A DNA stretch of 7,842 bases from assembly GCA_946885765.1 (NCBI GenBank), contig CAMPHD010000139.1, forward strand, positions 1-7,842. The letters are read 5' to 3'. Origin of the DNA: an uncultured Thalassospira sp. (GTDB taxonomy: Bacteria; Pseudomonadota; Alphaproteobacteria; Rhodospirillales_A; Thalassospiraceae). The notes beneath the pieces are model-generated. The model was not told where the DNA came from. It searched no databases and worked only from the letters and a program-made list of their open reading frames with translations. The position numbers and the translations under genes are program-made. Below, piece after piece: positions 1 to 6,505 of this stretch; the first letter of the stretch is position 1; the number at the start of each line of letters is the position of its first letter.

Positions 1-311
1 AGGATGTCGGCAGGCATCAGGTCGGGTGTGAACTGAACGCGTTTGTCCAGAAGGCCAAGCACCTTGCCCAGTGTGTGGGCCAGTAATGATTTCCCAAGGC
101 CGGGCGCACCCACCATCAGGACGTGGCCGCCAGATAAAATACCGATAAGTGTTTGCTCTACGGCTTCATTCTGCCCAAATATAACAGATGAAACCATCTT
201 GCGGGCTTCGTCCAGACGGCCAACACAGGCGTCAAGTCGCGCTGCGTCGCGTTCAAGGCTGCTGTCTTGTGAAAGACCCATTTCTTCGGGAAAACGTGGC
301 GCGTTTGTCAT
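1..311 (-). CDS. MoxR-family AAA+ ATPase, N-terminal part (cut by window edge)
   Basis: This reading frame starts at an ATG at 311 and stays open to base 1, giving 103 full residues of what is normally a protein of about 320-350. The Walker A motif GAPGLGKS is at residues 68-75, preceded by IFGQNEAVEQ and followed by QFTPDLMPADI. That last string is the hallmark of the MoxR group, so the family call is firm. MoxR ATPases act as cytosolic chaperone-like factors and are often encoded beside DUF58 and von Willebrand type A proteins; those partners would lie to the left of the window and cannot be seen. Walker B and the sensor regions are outside the window. An AGGAAG sequence lies about 14 bases before the ATG, a little far for a ribosome site. 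A second in-frame ATG at 281 (residue 11) is the alternative start. The gene diverges from the DUF1285 gene. Confidence 0.9.
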   Translation of the reverse strand, partial: MTNAPRFPEEMGLSQDSSLERDAARLDACVGRLDEARKMVSSVIFGQNEAVEQTLIGILSGGHVLMVGAPGLGKSLLAHTLGKVLGLLDKRVQFTPDLMPADI

Positions 312-426
312 GACAGGAAACTTTGCTTCCTCTGTTGTGCCGGTAATGGATGCCGGTTACCCAAAAAGGATGGTATCAGCGTAAAACAGGTGCGCAATCT
401 TTTGGTTCCGGACTCAAGTGTATAGC
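312..426. promoter_or_regulatory. Divergent intergenic region between moxR-like and DUF1285 genes
   Basis: These 115 bases separate two genes read outward in opposite directions, so they must carry the start signals for both, unless either gene is leaderless. A direct repeat TGCCGGT lies at 338-344 and 351-357 (period 13), and an inverted repeat GGTAA-N10-TTACC spans 342-361. No clear sigma-70 type -35/-10 pair stands out. TATAGC at 421-426 directly abuts the DUF1285 ATG and lacks a well-spaced -35. On the minus strand a TTGCGC / TACCAT pair 16 bases apart is only a weak match. Promoter function is inferred from position; the repeats are seen directly. Confidence 0.4.
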
Positions 427-1008
427 ATGAGCAAAAACGAAAAAACCGTCGATCTCGCTGAAAAGCTTTGGACCCGTCTGCGGGCCGGAAAACCGGCCAC
501 GGGACGTCATCCGCAGATTTGTGGCGACATACCCATGTCTATAGGTCGGGATGGAACATGGTTCTATCAAGGTGGCCCGATTGGCCGGATCGAACTTGTC
601 AAACTTTTCGCATCCGTATTGCAACGCGACGAGGAAGGGGGGCACTGGCTGGTGACTCCGGCCGAGATGGCCCGGATCAAGGTCGAAGATGTTGCTTTCA
701 TTGCGGTCGAGCTTGAAAAAACAGGGGGTGGGGAGGCATCGGTCCTTCGTTTCAGAACCAATATCGATCAGTGGATCGAGCTTGATGAAAGCCACGGTTT
801 GCGGGTTGAGCACGATCCCCAAACCGGTGAGCCATCCCCCTATGTGCAGCTTGATCGCGGGCTTGAAGCGCGGTTGAATCGGGCGGTATTCTACCAGCTG
901 GTGGATATGGCCGATGAGATTATGGAACCGGAGACCGGCAAGGTGCGTATCGGTGTTTACAGTCATAATCAATTCTTCGAGATCGGAACACTGGAGGCTG
1001 ACCAATGA
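427..1008 (+). CDS. DUF1285 family protein
   Basis: The product is 193 residues with no signal peptide or membrane segment, so probably cytosolic. Residues 41-52 read RDGTWFYQGGPI, followed by a region around VLQRDEEGGHWLVTPAE (64-80). Near the C-terminus are LDRGLEARLNRAVFYQLVD (142-160) and GVYSHNQFFEIG (176-187). These are features I associate with DUF1285, a family known structurally from marine alphaproteobacteria but without an assigned biochemical role. I chose the ATG at 427; a GTG at 418 would add three residues, and neither start has a convincing ribosome site. The stop overlaps the start of the CoA pyrophosphatase gene by four bases (ATGA), so the two are likely translationally coupled. 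This gene is the first member of the plus-strand group that runs to 3956. The family call is confident; the function is unknown. Confidence 0.88.
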   Translation: MSKNEKTVDLAEKLWTRLRAGKPATGRHPQICGDIPMSIGRDGTWFYQGGPIGRIELVKLFASVLQRDEEGGHWLVTPAEMARIKVEDVAFIAVELEKTGGGEASVLRFRTNIDQWIELDESHGLRVEHDPQTGEPSPYVQLDRGLEARLNRAVFYQLVDMADEIMEPETGKVRIGVYSHNQFFEIGTLEADQ

Positions 1009-1640
1009 CACCGGCTCAGATCATTGCAGCACTGAACGCACCGCGCGGGAATATTCAGCAACGACGCGGGGATCATGCAGTCGATTATCCCGGTTCGAAA
1101 TCACGTGCGCGTGCCTTTGCCGAAGGGGAACTGATCGCCCGTCCGGCTGCTGTGTTGGTGCCGCTGGTGCAGCGTGACGAAGGTTTGCATGTCATTCTGA
1201 CACGCCGCACCGATCATCTAAGCGATCATGCAGGGCAAATCAGTTTCCCGGGTGGTCGTCAGGAAGACCATGACAATACGCTGGAAGAAACGGCACTGCG
1301 CGAGACTGAGGAAGAAATAGGATTGGCGCGTGTGCATATCGAACTGGTAGGCCGTCTGGATGATTATTACACCGTGACCGGTTATCAGGTGACGCCGGTT
1401 GTCGGATTGATCACTCCGCCTTTCGATCTTGCGCCGGATGCGCATGAAGTGGCAGAAGTATTTGAGGTGCCAATGGAATTCATCCTTGAACCTCGAAACC
1501 AGAAACTGCAAACCGTGACTTTTGAAGGTGTAAAACGGCGCTATTTTGCCATTCCATACCGAGAATATTACATTTGGGGGGCAACAGCGGGGATGTTGGT
1601 GAATTTCAGCGAAGTCCTGAAAGCCGGCGCAGAACGATAA
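1005..1640 (+). CDS. Nudix CoA pyrophosphatase (NudL-like)
   Basis: This 211-residue Nudix hydrolase most likely splits coenzyme A or its derivatives into 3',5'-ADP and 4'-phosphopantetheine. The subgroup signature is visible: LTRRT at 65-69, then HAGQISFPGGR (75-85), the arrangement typical of the UPF0035/CoA-hydrolase Nudix branch. The Nudix box core RETEEEIGL is at 99-107 and supplies the metal-binding glutamates. As is usual in the CoA branch, the first glutamate of the generic box is replaced at the expected spacing. The protein length fits the family. A strong ribosome site GGAGG at 993-997 sits seven bases before the ATG, inside the end of the DUF1285 gene, which supports this start. 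The reaction is inferred from family motifs; acyl-CoA or other nucleotide substrates are possible. Confidence 0.92.
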   Translation: MTPAQIIAALNAPRGNIQQRRGDHAVDYPGSKSRARAFAEGELIARPAAVLVPLVQRDEGLHVILTRRTDHLSDHAGQISFPGGRQEDHDNTLEETALRETEEEIGLARVHIELVGRLDDYYTVTGYQVTPVVGLITPPFDLAPDAHEVAEVFEVPMEFILEPRNQKLQTVTFEGVKRRYFAIPYREYYIWGATAGMLVNFSEVLKAGAER

Positions 1641-1659
1641 TGATTGGAGACCATTGGTA

Positions 1660-1947
1660 ATGTTACGACAGATTATCCAAATCGTCCTGCCGGTTATCCT
1701 GCCGTTTCTGGTTTATGGTCTGTGGCTTAAATGGGCACGGGCAAAGGCAATTCGCGAAGGGCATGATGTTATTCCGCCGTGGAACAAAGGGCCGTGGCTT
1801 TTGCTGCTTGGTATTGGTGTGGCGCTGGCAGCGGCAATCCTGATTGCGACGGCACTTGGCACTGGCGCATCGCCGGATTCCATCTATCATGCGCCGACAT
1901 TGAAAGATGGTGTCGTTCAGCCGGGATATTTCGAACCCAAGGAATAG
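1660..1947 (+). CDS. Small two-helix membrane protein, DUF6111-like
   Basis: The product is 95 residues with two hydrophobic segments, roughly residues 5-24 and 46-67, joined by a basic stretch (KWARAKAIREGHD) that should sit on the cytoplasmic side. The short tail carries the pattern APTLKDGVVQPGYFE (78-92). PPWNKGPW before the second helix and this tail resemble the alphaproteobacterial DUF6111 family; I recognise the pattern but cannot run the profile. GGAGA at 1646-1650 lies nine bases ahead of the ATG and decides the start over a TTG at 1654. It sits 19 bases after the Nudix gene and 51 bases before the chosen cca start, so it is probably co-transcribed with both. No enzymatic motif is visible and the function is unknown. 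Confidence 0.8.
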   Translation: MLRQIIQIVLPVILPFLVYGLWLKWARAKAIREGHDVIPPWNKGPWLLLLGIGVALAAAILIATALGTGASPDSIYHAPTLKDGVVQPGYFEPKE

Positions 1948-1998
1948 TCCGTAACACGCCATATGCTTGCAAGGTTTCAGGCCAGCAAAGATTTACCG

Positions 1999-3309
1999 AT
2001 GACCGCACTGACAGCAACCGGCCATTTGCAGCCTTACGGGATCATGACCCACCCCGATACGACGCGCGTATTTGACGCAATTGCCGCGCATGGTGGCAAG
2101 GCGCGCTTTGTGGGCGGGATCGTAAGGGATGCGCTTCTGAAACGCGATTTGGCCGATGTGGATATTGCCTGCGACCTGAAACCGGAAGAAACGGTCATCG
2201 CCCTTGAAAAGGCGGAGATCAAAGTTATCCCCACCGGGCTTAAACACGGGACGGCAACGGCGATAACCGATACATCGGCCTATGAAATTACGACGCTACG
2301 CATTGATGTGACGACCGATGGCCGCCATGCCGAGGTTGCCTTTACCGATAGCTGGCATGGCGACGCCAGACGTCGTGATTTCACGTTCAATGCGCTTTAT
2401 TGCGATCCGGACGGGACGATCTATGATCCGTTTGATGGTGAAACGGATTTGCGCGAAGGCCGGGTGCGGTTCATTGGTGTTGCCGAAGACCGTATCGCTG
2501 AAGATTACCTTCGTATCCTGCGATTTTTCCGGTTTCAGGCATGGTTCGGTCGACCACCTCTTGACCCGGTCGGTGCGGAAGCATGTCGCAAGGGTGCCCA
2601 CGGGCTTTGCGATATTTCCCCGGAACGTCTTCGTGACGAAATGCTGAAATTGCTGCGGTCTCGCAGTCCAGCAGCCACCGTCAGCGACATGATCGGTTTT
2701 AAGGTGCTGCCGGTTATTTTACCTGATCTGGCCGATACGCCGCGCCTTCGCATGATGGAATGGCTTGATAGTACGGCCCTTGCCGATCCGGCGATTATGC
2801 CCGATCCATTGCGACGGCTGGCCGCCCTTTATCGTGCACCGGAAAATACTGATGACGATTTGCTGGCGGCAACCGAATTTGGCAAGGCACTGCGATTGTC
2901 AAACGACGAAACCGAACGTTTTGCTGCGATGATTTCCAATGCCAGTCTGATCAGTGCGGATATGTCCGGGGATGCGATCCGGCGCGATCTTTATCGGTTG
3001 GGAACGGATGCGTTTCGCGATGCGGTTTTGATTGCCTGGGCGACACGGGCTGCTGTTCCACCGCGCGCAGACGGTGCCGAAAACCGGCAGTGGCAGGGTT
3101 TATTGCAGGCGGCAACCGACTGGGTGCCTGTGACGCTGCCGATACAGGGGCGTGATATTCTGGCTTCTGGTCTTGCACCTGCCGGACCGCAAATGGGGCG
3201 ATTGTTAAAACAGGCCGAAGAATACTGGCTTGCGAATGCCTTTGTCCCTGGACGGGACGATTTGATGACCTATCTGGCGGCACAAAGTGCCGCAAAGTTG
3301 CAGGAGTAA
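1999..3309 (+). CDS. cca: CCA-adding tRNA nucleotidyltransferase
   Basis: This 436-residue class II nucleotidyltransferase builds or repairs the 3' CCA end of tRNAs using CTP and ATP without a nucleic-acid template. The catalytic head is clear: FVGGIVRD near residues 37-44, the metal-binding DVD at 53-55, RRDFTFNAL at about 125-133, the DPFDGETDLREG loop near 143-154, and EDYLRILRFFRF at 168-179. A helical ERLRDE motif is at 209-214. The C-terminal half is the less conserved helical body and tail; no HD domain motif is seen. I chose the ATG at 1999 because related proteins begin shortly before the LQPYGIMTHP region; an ATG at 1963 adds 12 residues. Neither start has a strong ribosome site. 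In many alphaproteobacteria the CCA end is not encoded in every tRNA gene, which makes this enzyme important. The SGNH hydrolase gene follows after two bases. Confidence 0.95.
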   Translation: MTALTATGHLQPYGIMTHPDTTRVFDAIAAHGGKARFVGGIVRDALLKRDLADVDIACDLKPEETVIALEKAEIKVIPTGLKHGTATAITDTSAYEITTLRIDVTTDGRHAEVAFTDSWHGDARRRDFTFNALYCDPDGTIYDPFDGETDLREGRVRFIGVAEDRIAEDYLRILRFFRFQAWFGRPPLDPVGAEACRKGAHGLCDISPERLRDEMLKLLRSRSPAATVSDMIGFKVLPVILPDLADTPRLRMMEWLDSTALADPAIMPDPLRRLAALYRAPENTDDDLLAATEFGKALRLSNDETERFAAMISNASLISADMSGDAIRRDLYRLGTDAFRDAVLIAWATRAAVPPRADGAENRQWQGLLQAATDWVPVTLPIQGRDILASGLAPAGPQMGRLLKQAEEYWLANAFVPGRDDLMTYLAAQSAAKLQE

Positions 3310-3311
3310 TT

Positions 3312-3956
3312 ATGACCGAAGGCGTTACAGGTCATCGCATTTGCTGTTTTGGTGACAGTCTGGTCAATGGGGTGCGCGACGGCGAAAAGGGGGGGTGGCC
3401 AATGCGTCTTGGTCGCCGTTTGCTGGACGAGGCGAAGCGTGAAACGACGATTTACAATCTGGGTATTCGTGCGGAAACCAGCGAGGGGCTTAAAGCCCGC
3501 TGGAAGTTCGAGACAGAGCTTCGCATGGTGCCGGAATTTCCGACGGTCCTGATGTTCAGTTTTGGTGTCAATGATGCCAATCATGCGGAAGACCGTGGCG
3601 AAGAAACCACGATGCGGGTTTCCCCCGCAAAATCGGCAGCCAATGCCGCAGATATCATTGGCGAGGCATCAAAACTGGCCCCGACATTATGGATCGGGCC
3701 ACAGGCGGTAATCGACGGTGGCAAGTCCAGCAGGGAAATCAACGAACGTCTTGAAGGGCTTAATCAGATATATGTCGAAACGGCGCGTGGGTTTGATGTG
3801 CCTTATCTTGACCTGCATGCAACAACCCTTGCCGATCAGGACTGGCAGCGCGCGCTTCGTCGCGGGGATGGGTATCACCCGGACAGGGCCGGTTATGACC
3901 GGATTGCAGAACTGATCTGGAACTGGGACGGCTGGAAACGCGCTCTGGGGCTTTGA
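3312..3956 (+). CDS. Cytosolic SGNH/GDSL hydrolase
   Basis: This 214-residue protein has all four conserved blocks of SGNH hydrolases: FGDSL (13-17, nucleophile Ser16), the NLGIRAET block with Gly51, FGVND (84-88, oxyanion Asn87) and DGYHPD (186-191, Asp186 and His189). It should therefore be an active serine esterase, lipase or deacylase. There is no signal peptide, so it probably acts in the cytoplasm, unlike the TesA type, which is exported. AGGAG at 3302-3306 overlaps the end of cca and lies five bases before the ATG. The two-base gap implies translational coupling with cca. The substrate cannot be told from the sequence; small acyl esters or acetylated sugars are both plausible. No terminator is evident in the 21 bases before the convergent gene. 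Confidence 0.9.
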   Translation: MTEGVTGHRICCFGDSLVNGVRDGEKGGWPMRLGRRLLDEAKRETTIYNLGIRAETSEGLKARWKFETELRMVPEFPTVLMFSFGVNDANHAEDRGEETTMRVSPAKSAANAADIIGEASKLAPTLWIGPQAVIDGGKSSREINERLEGLNQIYVETARGFDVPYLDLHATTLADQDWQRALRRGDGYHPDRAGYDRIAELIWNWDGWKRALGL

Positions 3957-3977
3957 GGCCAGGATATTGCAGTCTGG

Positions 3978-4322
3978 TTAGACGTAGAAGTCAACGAGGC
4001 TGCCACGGCTATTGGATGCGTTGACGAAATTGCCATTAGACTGCCCTTTGGCACCATAGCCATTCGCGGCATCTTCGGCCTGATTGTTTTCCAGCGTCAG
4101 GGCATTCTGCCCGTCCTGAAACCGGAGTTCATTGCGGGCTGTTTCGGCGGCACGCTGAACACGTTCGATTTCGTCGTCCGAAAGCTGGATCGAGTTTGCG
4201 ACCTGCTCGACAGATTGTTTCTGCTGTTCCTGTTGGAGCTGGGACGAACGTAGCGAAACCGGGCTCGTCGGGCGAACCGGGATCGGCGGCAGAATTTCAG
4301 AAGTGCTGGTAACGCTGACCAT
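3978..4322 (-). CDS. Small Gln/Asn-rich protein of unknown function
   Basis: I do not recognise this protein. From the ATG at 4322 it is 114 residues: a Ser/Thr/Pro-rich start (residues 1-24), a Gln-rich helical stretch with a charged segment LSDDEIERVQRAAETARNEL (48-67) that could form a coiled coil, an Asn/Gly-rich flexible region (71-104), and a hydrophobic end RGSLVDFYV (106-114). There is no signal peptide or membrane helix. An upstream ATG at 4373 would add 17 residues. I prefer 4322 because the extension includes an ATA codon and the AT-rich stretch AAATATACC, but neither start has a ribosome site. It follows the EAL-GGDEF gene on the same strand after 76 bases or more, and converges on the SGNH hydrolase gene. 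A surface- or motility-related role would be a guess from its neighbour only. Confidence 0.6.
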   Translation of the reverse strand: MVSVTSTSEILPPIPVRPTSPVSLRSSQLQQEQQKQSVEQVANSIQLSDDEIERVQRAAETARNELRFQDGQNALTLENNQAEDAANGYGAKGQSNGNFVNASNSRGSLVDFYV

Positions 4323-4449
4323 GATGGCAGGAGGGCTCGGTATATTTGTTACGACGGGCAGCAAAACAGGCATGCTGCGTTACCGGGATTTTAGCGTCAG
4401 CGATTTTAAAGGAAAGTCTTATTTGCAACGATAAGGCGAGTTACGTCTG
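4323..4449 (-). promoter_or_regulatory. Gap between the c-di-GMP gene and the small Gln-rich gene, possible promoter
   Basis: This 127-base stretch precedes the small protein on the minus strand. It contains two copies of GATTTTA (plus-strand 4387-4393 and 4402-4408, period 15). Read on the minus strand they give TAAAATC, each resembling a -10 box. A 5-base inverted repeat CTTAT/ATAAG at 4418-4435 lies next to the end of the EAL-GGDEF gene and is too weak to call a terminator. No well-spaced -35 box accompanies the -10 candidates. The promoter role is inferred. Confidence 0.25.
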
Positions 4450-6294
4450 CTATCGGTTTTCCTGTGCAACGGGAGTGACGGTGTCAGGGGCATCGTAAAG
4501 CCCGCTTGCAAAACGGGTAGGGCTGTTTTTGGCCGTTGCCTTCAGCTTGGCTGCTTCGATTGATATGTGGTCAAGGGTGATGTCCGTGCGCTCCGGCGGG
4601 ATGCGAACCAATGCGGCACTGACGGTCATAAGCGGAAATTCGCTTGTTTCACCGTTACGTCCCTTGCCGATCAGATAACCCTGATCCCGGGTTTTGGCAT
4701 CATAGAAGCTTTTGATCTGTTCATCGAACATGGACTGGGCACGTTGCACCGCGTTGACGGTATCCTCGAAGTCAATTGACTGAACGTAGGCGAAGAAATC
4801 ATCGCCTCCGATGTGACCGACGAACCAGTCATTCTGGCTAAGTACCTTGCCAAGGATATCCTTGAAAAGCAGGATGGCGCGATCCCCCTGCCGAAAGCCG
4901 TACAAATCGTTGAACGGCTTGAAATTGTCGAAGTCAAAATACACGGCAAATCGACGGCGACGCGGTTTGGCGAGTGCATTTGCTGCATATCGGTAAATAG
5001 CACTGTTTCCCGGAAGACGTGTCAGCGGGTTTTCGTCACGGGCATTCAGCGTGTTGCGTTCATTGACAGCACGCAAAAGCGCACTTTGATCCAGTACACC
5101 AAGATAAAGTCCATTTTCGGTCAGGATCACACCATCAAGCGAGTCTGCGGCCACAAAAGTTTCAAGCAGTTCGGACAGGCTGGTATTGATGTCGGCAATC
5201 GGACAGCGGCGCAAAAAACGGCTGATATTGGTTCGGTTCGCCGGGTTTTGCAAAAGTTCCCGCCCGAAGGGGGTGTAGATGAATGCCTTGAAATCCGAAT
5301 CCCGGATCACACCCAAAGGCTCCTGCTGCCGATTGACGACGGGAGCAATGGCAATGTCGGTGTTTTTCTGGAAATAGGATAAAATCTCGACCGGATTGAT
5401 ATTGTTTTCAATCGTTGGCGTTTCCAGCAGATATGATCGTAAAACATCGCCGTCGCGTTCAACACCGCGCCGGTTTTCCAGCGAAACCCCGGAAATGGCC
5501 GGAACGATATCGGTTCGTTCCGGCAAGTCGACAGATGGCCGTGCGATGAAAAAACCCTGCACCAGATCGCACCCGATCCGCCGACAGCACAAAAACTCTT
5601 CGCGTGTTTCAACGCCTTCGGCCACGACCTGTGCGGCGATCATGTGTGCAAAAGCCGTGATTTGGGATACGAACAGTTCCTTGCGCCGGTCGCGGTCAAT
5701 CCCGTCGATAAAGAACCGGTCAATCTTGATGATGTCAGGTTCACATTCATACAGGGCGCGAAGCTGGGCAAAGCCGCTGCCGTAATCATCAATTGCAACC
5801 TTGAAGCCCTGACTGCGATATCGCGTCAGGATATCCTGAAGGTACTGGGCGTTGCTGATGTCGTGGCGTTCGGAAATTTCAAGAAAGATGGTGTCGCGTT
5901 CAAGGCCGGCTTTGCGCAACAACTCGGCGGTACGGCCTGGCTGATAATCAGGGGTGCGGACAACACGACTGTCAAAATTGTAAAAAAGTTTCAATCGGCG
6001 GGCTTCGGGCAGGCGGGCAAATTTCGCAATCGCCTTTTCGCGCAGCATCATGTCGACACCATGCAGATTGCCGGTTTCCCACGCTGTATCAAAAAGGGAC
6101 TGAATCGAGTCAAAGCCGCTGTCTTCCCAGCGACGCAAAAGAGCTTCGTAGCCGAATATGTGGCCGGTATGCGGGTTGACGATCGGTTGGAAGGCAAAGT
6201 CGACCTTTTCGACGATTTGTTTCCAGTTTCGAAGGCAGAGACCAGGGCTCGTCGCTCTGTCCGCAGTCAGTTCGTCCTCCGCATCAAATGCCAA
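4450..6294 (-). CDS. EAL-CBS-CBS-GGDEF cyclic-di-GMP phosphodiesterase
   Basis: This 614-residue soluble protein has an N-terminal EAL domain (about 28-258), a paired CBS region (about 288-412) and a C-terminal GGDEF domain (about 420-598). The EAL site looks complete: EALLR with Glu50, Asn106, EISE with Glu139, the DDYG pair Asp169/Asp170, Lys190, EGVE with Glu226, and Gln246. It should hydrolyse c-di-GMP to pGpG. The GGDEF signature reads GGDDF (496-500), with Asp in place of the usual Glu, and no RxxD inhibitory site is found at the expected place just before it. The domain may therefore be a nucleotide sensor or a weak cyclase. CBS pairs commonly bind adenine nucleotides, which suggests metabolic control. 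The start is TTG at 6294: an in-frame stop lies nine codons upstream with no ATG or GTG between, and GGGGA at 6301-6305 is spaced six bases away. Confidence 0.93.
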   Translation of the reverse strand: MAFDAEDELTADRATSPGLCLRNWKQIVEKVDFAFQPIVNPHTGHIFGYEALLRRWEDSGFDSIQSLFDTAWETGNLHGVDMMLREKAIAKFARLPEARRLKLFYNFDSRVVRTPDYQPGRTAELLRKAGLERDTIFLEISERHDISNAQYLQDILTRYRSQGFKVAIDDYGSGFAQLRALYECEPDIIKIDRFFIDGIDRDRRKELFVSQITAFAHMIAAQVVAEGVETREEFLCCRRIGCDLVQGFFIARPSVDLPERTDIVPAISGVSLENRRGVERDGDVLRSYLLETPTIENNINPVEILSYFQKNTDIAIAPVVNRQQEPLGVIRDSDFKAFIYTPFGRELLQNPANRTNISRFLRRCPIADINTSLSELLETFVAADSLDGVILTENGLYLGVLDQSALLRAVNERNTLNARDENPLTRLPGNSAIYRYAANALAKPRRRRFAVYFDFDNFKPFNDLYGFRQGDRAILLFKDILGKVLSQNDWFVGHIGGDDFFAYVQSIDFEDTVNAVQRAQSMFDEQIKSFYDAKTRDQGYLIGKGRNGETSEFPLMTVSAALVRIPPERTDITLDHISIEAAKLKATAKNSPTRFASGLYDAPDTVTPVAQENR

Positions 6295-6420
6295 GGCTAT
6301 TCCCCGATCTTGAAAAATTTACTGAATCCTCTGAACGACAGGAGCAACGCGATACATGCAAAGCTCCTAACGCAGGATCGGCAACAACCTGATGACAGTA
6401 CAGTTACGAATATATGACAT

Positions 6421-6446
6421 CCGCAGAAAACCGACATTTTTTGCGG
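6421..6446. repeat. 10-base inverted repeat in the EAL gene leader
   Basis: CCGCAGAAAA at 6421-6430 pairs with TTTTTTGCGG at 6437-6446 across the 6-base loop CCGACA. Nine pairs are Watson-Crick; the tenth is G-U if transcribed from the plus strand and A-C if transcribed from the minus strand. No T-run follows on the minus strand, so it is not a standard terminator for xerD. On the plus strand no gene ends here. An operator or an RNA structure in the EAL gene leader is possible. Confidence 0.45.
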
Positions 6447-6489
6447 GATTTGGTCGAGTATTCTTATACGGAAAGCTAGACAAATTGGG

Positions 6490-6505
6490 CGATCCGGGCG
6501 GATCG
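6490..6505 (-). terminator. Short hairpin just after xerD, weak terminator candidate
   Basis: CGATCCG at 6490-6496 and CGGATCG at 6499-6505 form a perfect 7-base inverted repeat separated by two bases, starting three bases after the xerD stop. The minus-strand sequence after it is CCCAATTTGTC, with only three consecutive T, so intrinsic termination would be inefficient. It may instead protect the 3' end of the message or partly attenuate read-through into the EAL gene. Confidence 0.3.

Noticed and set aside
418..426. GTG start for DUF1285 at 418
   Set aside because: It adds only three residues (the first read as Met) without a better ribosome site; ATG at 427 is preferred but not proven.
376..1011. 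A 211-codon minus-strand frame covering the whole DUF1285 gene
   Set aside because: It is antisense to a gene with recognised family motifs, has no ribosome site, and its translation looks like composition-driven shadow sequence.
1963..1998. Upstream ATG for cca at 1963
   Set aside because: It adds 12 residues not expected from family members, and no ribosome site lies in front of it. The start at 1999 fits better, though neither is strongly signalled.
3957..3977. Bidirectional terminator between the convergent genes
   Set aside because: Only a 4-base CCAG/CTGG pairing can be formed and no T-run is present on either strand.
4813..6417. Long plus-strand frames (4813-5382 and 5644-6417) opposite the EAL-GGDEF gene
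   Set aside because: The minus strand carries unmistakable EAL and GGDEF motifs throughout; the opposite frames have no recognisable domain or start signals.
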